Shown: positions 1-7,929 of the stretch, in pieces | Numbering within the stretch: the first letter of the stretch is position 1 | How the letters are laid out: every line of letters begins with the position of its first letter | Source: Poriferisodalis sp965208555 | GTDB lineage: Bacteria > Actinomycetota > Acidimicrobiia > Acidimicrobiales > Poriferisodalaceae | Assembly: GCF_965208555.1 (NCBI RefSeq) | Contig: NZ_OZ242342.1 | Location: 1,116,001 to 1,180,000 of the forward strand | Length of the DNA stretch: 64,000 nucleotides | Reading direction: 5' to 3' | Program-made: the position numbers and the translations under genes | The notes under the pieces: model-generated | Databases searched by the model: none | What the model saw: only the letters and a program-made list of their open reading frames with translations | Told to the model about the DNA's origin: nothing

Positions 1-1
1 C

Positions 2-220
2 GAGGTGGACGAGATGCCCGATCGCCGGGCGCAGGTCGGCTACGTCGGCATACGAGCCACCAGTGCGCTGGTGTCATCAGTAGGCGGCCGGGCGATCACG
101 CTCGGCCATCACGCGCAGCGTCTCGCCCGCGAAGCGCTCTTCCTGCTGGTGCAGGGCCAGACCGCCGACATCCGGTCAGGCCACCTCCGCCGCCTCGGCG
201 CCACCGAGGGCCGGCTCTAG
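2..220 (+). CDS. Acyl-CoA dehydrogenase-like protein, C-terminal fragment (5' end outside window)
   Basis: An open frame enters from the left edge and ends at TAG 218-220. The visible 72 residues contain IRATSALVSSVGGRAITLG followed by AQRLAREALFLLVQGQTADIR and end GHLRRLGATEGRL. That pattern, a helical block with LAREALFLLVQGQT then a short basic tail, matches the C-terminal helical bundle of acyl-CoA dehydrogenases, where helices pack against the FAD of the partner subunit. The catalytic part lies outside the window, so substrate and activity cannot be judged. It converges with the next gene, and the two stop codons overlap by two bases. The alternative is an unrelated helical protein tail. 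Confidence 0.6.
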   Translation, partial: EVDEMPDRRAQVGYVGIRATSALVSSVGGRAITLGHHAQRLAREALFLLVQGQTADIRSGHLRRLGATEGRL

Positions 221-1059
221 GGCAAGCCTGCACCTGGGACGTCCACCCGGACTGTCTCGATCCGGCCGAGCGCAGGCGAGTCTGCTGGAGGCCGGGACGT
301 GGGCGCGGTGACCATGTACAGCGTCCGGCGGTCGTCGTCGCCGAGCATGCAGGCGAAGCAGTTCAGCTCCAGCTCGATCACGTCGGTCACCTCGCCGCCG
401 TCGACCACCCGGAAGCAGCTCGCATTCAGCGGGTCTGCCACCCAGATGCCGCCGGCTTCGTCCAAGCAGATGCCATCGGGCACCCGCTCACCCAGTTCTG
501 CGAAGATCCGCCGACCGCTCAGCGAACCGTCGGGCTCGATGTCGAACGCCGTCATCCGGCGGCCGTAGCTCTCCGCGATGACCATGTGGCGCCCGCTCGG
601 ATCGATGACCGTGCCGTTGGGAAAATCGAAGCCGTCGGGACCCGGCCGTGCGATGCCGTCAGGGCTCACGATGGCGAGCGTCGCCTGGGCGAACGTCTCC
701 CCCACGCTGTCGTCGAACCCGAAGTTGCCGACATAGGCCGTGCCGTCGGCGGCCACCACCATGTCGTTGCAGGGCCCGCCCGCAATGCCGGACAGGTCGG
801 CATGCAGCGACTCGTTGCCCTCCGCGTCCAGCCGGCGAAGTTGGCGGTCCAGCATCGAGACGAACAGCAGGTCCCCGTCGGGCAGCCAACCCAGCCCGGA
901 CGGCTGCGTCGGCACGGCGTGCACGAGTTCTTCATGGCCATCGGGAGTCACCGTGAAGATGCCGTGGCGGTAGAAGTCGGAGTACCACAGCTTGCCGTCG
1001 CGCCAGCGCGGCCCCTCCCCGAACCTCAGCCCCGTCACCACCACATCAGTCGTCGTCAT
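217..1059 (-). CDS. SMP-30/gluconolactonase/LRE family hydrolase
   Basis: A 280-residue protein of the SMP-30/gluconolactonase six-bladed beta-propeller family. These enzymes usually hydrolyse sugar lactones or related esters at a divalent-metal site. Seen near the N-terminus: TGLRFGEGPRWRDGKLWYSD, the usual opening with the metal-ligand Glu (GEGPRW). Further along, GPCNDMVVAADGTAYVGNFG supplies the central Asn-Asp pair and DGICLDEAGGIWVADP the third metal-binding strand. The frame stays open upstream to 1167, but I chose ATG 1059 because it starts just before the conserved domain and the upstream stretch is low-complexity. The substrate cannot be told from sequence. The gene stands alone between a convergent neighbour and the HigBA pair. 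Confidence 0.8.
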   Translation of the reverse strand: MTTTDVVVTGLRFGEGPRWRDGKLWYSDFYRHGIFTVTPDGHEELVHAVPTQPSGLGWLPDGDLLFVSMLDRQLRRLDAEGNESLHADLSGIAGGPCNDMVVAADGTAYVGNFGFDDSVGETFAQATLAIVSPDGIARPGPDGFDFPNGTVIDPSGRHMVIAESYGRRMTAFDIEPDGSLSGRRIFAELGERVPDGICLDEAGGIWVADPLNASCFRVVDGGEVTDVIELELNCFACMLGDDDRRTLYMVTAPTSRPPADSPALGRIETVRVDVPGAGLP

Positions 1060-1173
1060 AGCCGCCGACGCTAGTAGTGCGTTCCCAGTTGCTGCGATGG
1101 GTTCGCTTCCCGGTACGAGAACGGCCGCTCCAGCGGTGGACTGGGGAGCGGCAGTGCTCTGGCGCATGCCGGT

Positions 1174-1488
1174 TCACTGTGCGGTCTCGACCACCCGATC
1201 CAGTTCCGTGCGATCGACGAGACGCACTTCGGCTGCGAGCGCGTCTGCGATCCGCTGCAAGGTGCGCGTCGTGGGGCTGGTAGAGCCGCGCTCGATGCGG
1301 CTGATGTCCGCTTGGCTCATGTCACAGCGCTGAGCCAACTGTGCCTGGGTCAGGCCGTGCTTGGCGCGCAGATCCATGACCTGCACCGCAATCTTGTACG
1401 CGCCAGCGAAGACGTCGGCTTGCGCTGCTGCATCTGAACCGAGTTCGGCCCGGCGGGATGCAACAGCTTCGTCATATGCACGTGCCAT
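1174..1488 (-). CDS. XRE-family HTH antitoxin (HigA-like)
   Basis: A 104-residue protein with a Cro/C1 helix-turn-helix at about residues 38-92: LRAKHGLTQAQLAQRCDMSQ then ADISRIERGSTSPTTRTLQR, the classic five-helix XRE pattern. It follows the toxin-like gene 1536-1970 on the same strand, 47 nt downstream, which is the toxin-first order of HigBA modules. In this family the antitoxin binds and neutralises the ribonuclease toxin and represses the operon. The start ATG 1488 is preceded by AAGGA about 8 nt upstream, so it has its own ribosome site. A stand-alone XRE regulator is possible, but the toxin next door makes HigA the better reading. Confidence 0.8.
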   Translation of the reverse strand: MARAYDEAVASRRAELGSDAAAQADVFAGAYKIAVQVMDLRAKHGLTQAQLAQRCDMSQADISRIERGSTSPTTRTLQRIADALAAEVRLVDRTELDRVVETAQ

Positions 1489-1535
1489 CGAAGGGTTCCT
1501 TGCCGCCTCGAATATAGGAAACTCACCATATCACG

Positions 1536-1970
1536 TCAACCTCGACGCCGCTTCTGGCGGCGCTGGCGCTGCTTGAACTGCGCCAGCAGCCTTTGCGCGC
1601 GTGCAATCTCGCGCTGCTGGCGCTTGGGGTCTCGGCCCTTGTCGAAGCCGCCCAGCAGCAGGATGATCCTGTTCCCATGGAAGTGCACGAAGACGCGCAG
1701 GAGCACAGCTTCCCGCTTGGCTCCCGACCCAGGGGACGCTGCACCGAACATCCGGGCGATCTCATCCGCCTCGTGCCGGATTCGGAACTCGTGAAGACCC
1801 TGACCGACGGGCCTGAGCCACTGCGTGCCGGCTAGATCGAGGCCGCGATCCGCGAGGACATGCTCGATCGCCATGTCGAGCGCCGCGAACTTGAAGTCCG
1901 ACAACGAGGCGGCGAAGCGCTCAAAAGGAACGGTTCCATTGTCGGCCTCGAATACCTCCACGGTCCACAT
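1536..1970 (-). CDS. RelE/HigB-like toxin (phage Gp49/DUF891 type)
   Basis: A 144-residue protein starting MWTVEVFEADNG. The middle holds GLHEFRIRHE, and later come LLRVFVHFHGNRIILLLGGF and DKGRDPKRQQREIARAQ. This order (an L-E-R-I strand, a hydrophobic strand ending in GF, then a basic DK helix and an exported-looking basic tail) is the signature of the Gp49-like/HigB branch of RelE ribonucleases, which cut mRNA at the ribosome. ATG 1970 was preferred over the upstream open frame to 2117 because the domain begins there. The C-terminus is very basic (KQRQRRQKRRRG), as expected for RNA contact. It pairs with the XRE gene 1174-1488. Confidence 0.75.
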   Translation of the reverse strand: MWTVEVFEADNGTVPFERFAASLSDFKFAALDMAIEHVLADRGLDLAGTQWLRPVGQGLHEFRIRHEADEIARMFGAASPGSGAKREAVLLRVFVHFHGNRIILLLGGFDKGRDPKRQQREIARAQRLLAQFKQRQRRQKRRRG

Positions 1971-2033
1971 GCCGTCCACCGCGCGGAAACTACCGATGGC
2001 GTATGGCCCGGTCGGGGGGATTTTCAAGCATGA

Positions 2034-2183
2034 GGCGGCGGCACCATGACCCTGACGCTCGATACCGCCCTCACGCCCGGCCACGAGGTCACCGTCGGCG
2101 TGAGCGCAAGGGATCACCCAGGTCGGCCGCTCGCGGCAGGTATATGCAACAACACACTTAGGTGGCTGTGGATGTGTGTTTGA
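2034..2183 (+). pseudogene. Relic of a SwmB-type repeat coding sequence
   Basis: Between stop codons at 2031 and 2181 the plus strand encodes GGGTMTLTLDTALTPGHEVTV and then ARDHPGRPLAAG before running into unrelated sequence. The first part matches the strand-turn-strand consensus of SwmB repeats that recurs in the large protein just downstream, for example VTLTLASAVTVGQTVHVRY. No credible start or domain completes it. I read it as the broken end of an older SwmB gene or a failed tandem duplicate, next to the HigBA pair. The fragment is short, so chance similarity of GC-rich sequence is possible. Confidence 0.4.
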
Positions 2184-2187
2184 TCAT

Positions 2188-2215
2188 TTGACGAGCGCGA
2201 ATCATCTGGTACACT
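2188..2215 (+). promoter_or_regulatory. Candidate housekeeping promoter of the SwmB-repeat gene
   Basis: TTGACG at 2188-2193 and TACACT at 2210-2215 are separated by 16 nt, close to the -35/-10 consensus of the main sigma factor. Transcription would start near 2222, leaving a leader of about 120 nt that includes the C run at 2308-2322 before ATG 2342. Confidence 0.5.
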
Positions 2216-2307
2216 CTGGCCCCAGCAGTCTCGTGAGTGAGGCCACCTGCATGGACGCGGGCGGCCTCAGTGATGTGGATCCAGAGAGGTGGCCGACGTG
2301 TCTGTGA

Positions 2308-2322
2308 CCCCCCCCCCCCCCC
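2308..2322 (+). repeat. Homopolymer run of 15 C
   Basis: Fifteen consecutive C bases lie 19 nt before the chosen ATG (2342) of the SwmB-repeat protein. A weak alternative start, GTG 2298, has AGAGGTGG about 6 nt upstream but is out of frame with the protein at this run length; a change of +1 or -2 C would bring it into frame. Runs of this size slip during replication and are also error-prone in sequencing. Confidence 0.9.
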
Positions 2323-2341
2323 ACTTCGGCAGCCAGCTTCG

Positions 2342-5300
2342 ATGAACTGGTCGACGCGAGTCGGCATCAAGCGATATCGCAGGACGAGAGCGGCGTTCGC
2401 GGCCGCACTGCTGGCAGCGGCGCTGCTGCCGCTGGTCGCCACCGCACCGGCGCAAGCGCAACCCACTGAGACGACACTGGTCTCGAATACGGGTGAGAGC
2501 AGCCCATCGGCTGGCAGCCCTTTCACCGCGCAGAGCTTCACAACGGGCACGCAGGGCGCCACGGTCTCGGCAATCCAGCTCAAGCTCAGCGGCCACAGCG
2601 GTTCGGCGTCGGTCAAGCTGCGCGGGAACACGACCAGCGGCTGCCCGACTGGCATCAACAACTGCCCGGGTGATCTCGTGGCCACGTTCGCAAACCCGTC
2701 CAGCATTTCTGCTGGGATCAATACCTTCATCGCGCCAGCCGGCACCACGCTTGCTGGCGGCACGACCTACTGGGTGATGATCCACGAGGGCGTCAGCGGC
2801 GACCGGCGGAACATACCCACCACGAGCTCCAACAATGAGACGGGCGAGTCCGGCTGGACCATCGGCGACACCCGGTTGGTCCGCACCTCCGAGTCGGGCA
2901 ACTGGCGCAGCGAGACAGCGTCAGCTGGGATCGCGATCAAGGGCACACTCATCACGCCGACGCTCGTCGCAGCCGAGTTGAACGGCACCAAGCTGACCAT
3001 GGAGTTCAGCGAGAATCTCAAGACTTCATCGGTGCCAGCGCCAGGTGACTTCCACGTGACGGTGGCCGGCAACCGCCGCAATGTGGCCTCTGGCGGCGTG
3101 GCGATCGCCAACAAGAAGGTGACGTTGACGCTGGCCTCGGCAGTGACGGTCGGGCAGACGGTGCATGTGCGCTACACGAAGCCGACGGGCGCATCGGCCA
3201 TGCCGTTGAAGAACACAGCCGGCGTCGACGTGGAGACGTTCACCGACCAGCCGGTGACCAACAAGACAGCGCCGGTGATCTCGAGCATGGAGATCGTGTC
3301 GGGACCACGGACCTCAGATGGTGTCGGCAACTTTGTCTACGGGGCAGGTCAGTCGATTGTGGTGGCGGTGACCTGGAACGGCCCCGTGTCGTGGGACCTG
3401 AGCGCCGACAACGCTGAACTGCGGTTCCGCATTCAGGTGGGCAGCGGCAACAAGACAGCGAAACTCGTGACTGACGGCGCGACGAGCGGCACCGCGACGA
3501 CGCTGTGGTTCAGCTACGCAGTACAGAACGGCGACACAGACACCGACGGCGTGGCCGTGGTGCCGCCCACCTCGGGCGGCAACAAGGACAGGGTGGTATT
3601 CACCCACAGCGGCGCGAAGCTGAAGGGCGCCGCAGGCACCGATGCCGAGAAAACCAATGCGGGGGTGACCCACTCGGGGCTGACCGCCGCGTCCGACCAC
3701 AAGGTGGACGGCAGCCGGACGTCGGCAGGGAACAGCACCCCGACCTTCGACGACGGGGACACCGGCACCACTGGCAACGACATGGGAAGCCAGAACGCGT
3801 CCTCGAACACCCAAGTGCAAATAGATGACGTCCTGACCTTCTTCAGCGATGCCAACGGCGACAACCTGCGCTTCACGACCAGCGTGACCCGCCCGGATGC
3901 ACTGAAGTCCCTGAGCTACGTGGCTGATGACGCGGACGGCAAGAAGGACACATTTCGAGCCCAGACCGAGGACGCATGCGTGCTCGAAGATTTGGTGCCT
4001 GCGCTGACGCTCAATGCCGCCAACCAGTTCGAGAACGTCTTGACCATCACGGCCACCGATCCTGACGGCGCCAGCGTTTCGGCGACGGCGACGTTGCTCA
4101 CCAGTTGGACCTGTCGTGAGTTCGTGAGCGCCACGGTGAACGGGGCAACGCTGACGCTGACCTACGACGCGGCATTCCCCACGGCTACTGGCGCCGGCAC
4201 ATGGCTCAACGGCTTGGATGGGGACCAATTCGAGGTGGATGTGGACGGGACCGCGGCGACGCTGGCGCAGGCGGACCCCATGGCCAGCCCGCCGGTCGTA
4301 CCCGTTGCAGTGAGCGGGGCATCGATCACGCTCACCTTGGCCACAGCCGTGACTCGCAATCAAATCGTCACCGTGAGCTACGAACCGGCGGTCGAGTACT
4401 TGGCGCGGGACTTGGCAGATCAGCCAGTGGTCAATGAGCTCAACACCGCGCCCACGGCCGCCGCGATGAACGGGAACACGATGACGGTCACCTTCAACAG
4501 AAACCTGACCATCGAGAGCGGGGGCGCGCTGGGAGATCTCGCCTGGGCATTCGCCGCCACCGGCGTGTACTGGCACTCCGACGACGGAGGAGGTGTACCC
4601 CTGCGCAACGCCTCGCCCGAGTCGGCAGCAGTCAGCGGCAACACGGTGACGCTGACTTTCGGGGCGGACCACGGCATGACCGTCATCCCGGGACAGCAGG
4701 TCATGCTGGCCTACCGCTCAGGGGTCGCAAAGTACTTTGGCGCGGGCCTGTTCGATGCCGACGGCCACAGGGTGCCGAGCGTGTCCGGCTATGCGGTGAC
4801 GAACTCCACACCCGGCACGGCGGAACCGCTGTTCGTGTCGGGGCAGGTAGCAGGGACGGAGCTCACGCTGACCTTCGACTCCGACCTGGACAGCACATCG
4901 GCTCCATCGGGGAGCCGCTTCCGCGTGTCGGTTGACCCGGTCGACTTCTACGGCCCGGGCCGCTCCATCTCGGGCACGGGCACCGCCACCGTCAACGCGA
5001 AGACAGTGACGGTCACGCTGGCCTCTGCTGTGGCGCAAGGGGAGTCCGCCACCGTCTGGTACCGGCAGGGCGCGGACGCCGGCCCACTGCGGGCGGCATC
5101 CTCGGGGCCGACGGTGAAGGACATCTGGGGATCGCTGGTCAGGGTGCTCGACCGGACTGCGCCAACAGTGGTCGACAGCGTGATCGCCGGGACATCCCTC
5201 AGTCTGTACTTCAGCGAGAAGCTGGACACCGGCTCGGAGCCGGCGGCGAGCGCCTTCAGCGTGACCGTGGCCGGCAGTGCCGCGACGGTGAGCGACGTCA

Positions 5301-7648
5301 CGATGAGCGACGACGCGGTCACCCTCACGCTGGGATCCGCTCCGGCCGACAGCGACACGGTCACCGTTGCCTACACCCAGCCCGCGACGAGCCCGATCAG
5401 GGACCTTGCGGGCAACAGCGCCCCTACCGACACCAGCGCCCGGACGGTGACCAACGCCGGGTCGACCGACCCGGGTAAGCCATCGCTCGCGGCGACGTCG
5501 CCCCCAGTGGCGGATCAGCTTGTGCTGAGGCTCACGTTCGACCAAGCGCTCGATCCGACGAAGGTTCCCGGGGTGGACGCATTCACGATCGGGGGCACGG
5601 ATCCGAGGAACGGCAACCGCCTCAGCATGAGCATCCGCCATGTCACGGTGCGCGGGTCGAAAGTGGAGCTGAGAGTCACTCCTGGGTTCCACGCCTGCGG
5701 GTTCGGTTACACCGTGAGCTACACGAAGCCCAGCGAGAACGCATTGCGCAACGTGTGGGGTACCGAAGCAGATTCGTTCTCGCCGCAGGCGGTCACGAAC
5801 AAGTGGGTCCACCGGTGCGGTCGCACAAGCGTCTCGGCAACACCGATGAGCGGCCCCCGTGGGAATAGCGGAGCCGACAGAGTGAACCTGGGTTTCGATC
5901 GGTCGATGAACCGCCGGCGCGCGCCGAGCCCGGATGGCTTCAGCGTGAGGTCGCGGACGCCCGGGGGTGCCCCAGCGGCGCCTGTCGACGTCGAAAGCAT
6001 CGAGTTCTCGCCCGACGGCAGGCAGTTGCAAATGGCCTTGAGCCGGCGTCTCGACGCCGGTGAGCAGGTGACGGTGAACTACCGCCAACCTCGCTCCAAC
6101 GCCGGGTTGTGGGATGCCGACGGCAACCAGATCGCGCCGTTCTCGGCACAGACCGTGGTACCCGGCGCGGTGCCGAAGGTGACCGGCGTCGAGGTGATCT
6201 CCGACGCCGGCGACGACGACACCTACGCCATGGGCGAGACCATCACGCTCAAGGTGACTTTCAGCGACGCCGTGAGCGTGACCGGCACGCCGACTTTGGG
6301 CATCGACATGGACCCGGCCCATTGGGGCCGCAAGGACGCTGTGTATGCCGGCGGCAGCGGCACTACCGAGTTGACCTTCACCCACGAAGTGATCTGGCCG
6401 AACTTCTCCTCCCAGGGCATCGCCGTGCTGGCCGACACGCTCGCCCTGGCCGGCGGCACGATCACCTCGACGGCATCGCAGGCCGATGCCGACTTGTCCC
6501 ACACCGGTCTCAACCACGACGCCGGCCACAAGGTCGATTGGCGCCAGTCGCCGCCCGATGCGAGCGGCAACCGGGCCCCGATCTTCGCCGGCACCTCGGG
6601 CATCCATGACAACGCGCTGCCGGAGACCTGGGTGACCCTGTCGGTGTCCAAGGACGACTTCAGCGACCCCGACGGCGACGAGCTGACGTTCACGCTGTCG
6701 GCGAGCCGTGATGACGTGTACGGCCCCGGCGGCTACGGCTACATCGACGGCTATGGACGCATCTGGTTCCGGGCCAAGACCGCCTGTGCACTGGCTGCCT
6801 TGGGCACGCCCGCCGGTGGCAAGCACACCACGGTGATCACGTTGACCGCCACCGATCCCGACGGCGCCAGCGCGTCGGCGACTGCGACGTTCCGCACCGA
6901 TCCCACCGTGTACGCCTGTCCCACGCTGTCGAGTGCCACAGTGGACGGCGTCACGCTCACGATCACGCTCGTCGCCGATGGGGAGCTGCCCCCGAGCTAC
7001 GACCCGCCGACGGCGGCCGAGTTCGAGGTCAAAGCAGACGGCAGCGCGGTGAGCCTCGCCGACACCGATGCAGTGTCCGCCGAGGGCACCACGATCGTGC
7101 TGACCTTGGCGTCGCCCGCGGCGGCAAGCCAGACCGTCACGGTCAGCTACACGCCTGGCGACAGCCCGATGGCGGCAGCCTTCGCCGACCAGGCGGTGAC
7201 CAACAACACCCCGGCGCCGAACGAGCCCGCGTCACTCAAGAAGCTCACAGAACCCGAGACGCCGGCTGAGCCCGAAGAACCCGCCTGTTCCCCAGACCCC
7301 GCCGGCGCCATGACACCCATCTGCGCGGCGGTCAGCGGCAACGAGCTCACGCTCACTTTCAACCGCGATCTCGCTGCCCTCAGCGAGTCGGCGGCGAGAT
7401 CGCTGCGCTGGGCATTCCTCGTGGACGGCGCCCGCGACAGCCACGGCAACGCAGTCAACAGCCAGTCCCCCAGCGCAGTGACCGTGGACGGCAACACGCT
7501 CACGATCACCCTTGGCACCGCCATCGCAGCAGGCAACGACGCCACCGTCAGCTATTACTCCGCCGCAACCGCCAACGCCCTCCAAGACACCGACGACACC
7601 CCAGTCGCCGACTTCGCCGCCACCCTCACCACCACCCGGCGCGAATAG
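2342..7648 (+). CDS. Large secreted SwmB-repeat protein
   Basis: A 1,768-residue exported protein. ATG 2342 gives a textbook signal peptide: basic start (RVGIKRYRRTR), hydrophobic AAFAAALLAAALLPLVAT and cleavage near APAQA. The frame is open back to GTG 2237, but that extension would bury the signal peptide. Residues about 45-200 resemble the choice-of-anchor R fold (AQSFTTGTQG ... GTTYWVMI). The remainder is a string of Ig-like SwmB repeats with the pattern LTLTFD..L, VTVAG, VTLTLASAV..G..VTVSY and a closing ..D..GN....VTN, at least nine copies. Two longer modules (about 310-480 and 1280-1430, ending HSGLTAASDHKVDG / HTGLNHDAGHKVDW) and two cadherin-like blocks with TATDPDGAS.SATAT are interspersed. 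There is no LPXTG or other visible anchor. SwmB repeats were named after a cyanobacterial surface protein needed for swimming; an adhesive or surface-layer role is inference. Confidence 0.85.
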   Translation: MNWSTRVGIKRYRRTRAAFAAALLAAALLPLVATAPAQAQPTETTLVSNTGESSPSAGSPFTAQSFTTGTQGATVSAIQLKLSGHSGSASVKLRGNTTSGCPTGINNCPGDLVATFANPSSISAGINTFIAPAGTTLAGGTTYWVMIHEGVSGDRRNIPTTSSNNETGESGWTIGDTRLVRTSESGNWRSETASAGIAIKGTLITPTLVAAELNGTKLTMEFSENLKTSSVPAPGDFHVTVAGNRRNVASGGVAIANKKVTLTLASAVTVGQTVHVRYTKPTGASAMPLKNTAGVDVETFTDQPVTNKTAPVISSMEIVSGPRTSDGVGNFVYGAGQSIVVAVTWNGPVSWDLSADNAELRFRIQVGSGNKTAKLVTDGATSGTATTLWFSYAVQNGDTDTDGVAVVPPTSGGNKDRVVFTHSGAKLKGAAGTDAEKTNAGVTHSGLTAASDHKVDGSRTSAGNSTPTFDDGDTGTTGNDMGSQNASSNTQVQIDDVLTFFSDANGDNLRFTTSVTRPDALKSLSYVADDADGKKDTFRAQTEDACVLEDLVPALTLNAANQFENVLTITATDPDGASVSATATLLTSWTCREFVSATVNGATLTLTYDAAFPTATGAGTWLNGLDGDQFEVDVDGTAATLAQADPMASPPVVPVAVSGASITLTLATAVTRNQIVTVSYEPAVEYLARDLADQPVVNELNTAPTAAAMNGNTMTVTFNRNLTIESGGALGDLAWAFAATGVYWHSDDGGGVPLRNASPESAAVSGNTVTLTFGADHGMTVIPGQQVMLAYRSGVAKYFGAGLFDADGHRVPSVSGYAVTNSTPGTAEPLFVSGQVAGTELTLTFDSDLDSTSAPSGSRFRVSVDPVDFYGPGRSISGTGTATVNAKTVTVTLASAVAQGESATVWYRQGADAGPLRAASSGPTVKDIWGSLVRVLDRTAPTVVDSVIAGTSLSLYFSEKLDTGSEPAASAFSVTVAGSAATVSDVTMSDDAVTLTLGSAPADSDTVTVAYTQPATSPIRDLAGNSAPTDTSARTVTNAGSTDPGKPSLAATSPPVADQLVLRLTFDQALDPTKVPGVDAFTIGGTDPRNGNRLSMSIRHVTVRGSKVELRVTPGFHACGFGYTVSYTKPSENALRNVWGTEADSFSPQAVTNKWVHRCGRTSVSATPMSGPRGNSGADRVNLGFDRSMNRRRAPSPDGFSVRSRTPGGAPAAPVDVESIEFSPDGRQLQMALSRRLDAGEQVTVNYRQPRSNAGLWDADGNQIAPFSAQTVVPGAVPKVTGVEVISDAGDDDTYAMGETITLKVTFSDAVSVTGTPTLGIDMDPAHWGRKDAVYAGGSGTTELTFTHEVIWPNFSSQGIAVLADTLALAGGTITSTASQADADLSHTGLNHDAGHKVDWRQSPPDASGNRAPIFAGTSGIHDNALPETWVTLSVSKDDFSDPDGDELTFTLSASRDDVYGPGGYGYIDGYGRIWFRAKTACALAALGTPAGGKHTTVITLTATDPDGASASATATFRTDPTVYACPTLSSATVDGVTLTITLVADGELPPSYDPPTAAEFEVKADGSAVSLADTDAVSAEGTTIVLTLASPAAASQTVTVSYTPGDSPMAAAFADQAVTNNTPAPNEPASLKKLTEPETPAEPEEPACSPDPAGAMTPICAAVSGNELTLTFNRDLAALSESAARSLRWAFLVDGARDSHGNAVNSQSPSAVTVDGNTLTITLGTAIAAGNDATVSYYSAATANALQDTDDTPVADFAATLTTTRRE

Positions 7649-7929
7649 CCCCACCTGACTACTCGAAGCTGGGCATGCGACAAGCCTGCGCTCGTGCGGC
7701 CGACGACGCACTGGGGCCAACGCCGAGCACCCGACCCAGCCTGAGCGAGACATCCCGACCCCGATCACATCCTCGGGCACGATCAGCTCGTCGTTGATGC
7801 CGTCCACCTTGACGAAGGTCCGGCAACTGCCCGCACCGCCGAGTCGGACCCTCGGATTCTGTCCGCGTTGAGTTCGGGCCGTGCGACATCCGGGCGGTAT
7901 GTTGTGGCGCACAAGGACGCGTCCGCTTG
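7649..7929. other. Intergenic stretch without a recognisable gene
   Basis: About 280 bases between the SwmB gene and the sensor kinase. The minus strand is open across it and reads TFVKVDGINDELIVPEDVIG, which looks protein-like, but I cannot match it to a family and no start or stop pattern supports an intact gene. It may be a decayed remnant. No clear promoter or terminator hairpin was seen. Confidence 0.4.

Noticed and set aside
2237..2341. SwmB protein start at GTG 2237
   Set aside because: It would place 35 residues including a poly-Pro stretch before a classic signal peptide; ATG 2342 gives the proper export signal.
4718..6826. 702-residue antisense frame inside the SwmB gene
   Set aside because: Low-complexity Arg/Gly/Val translation without motifs; the sense strand shows regular SwmB repeats.
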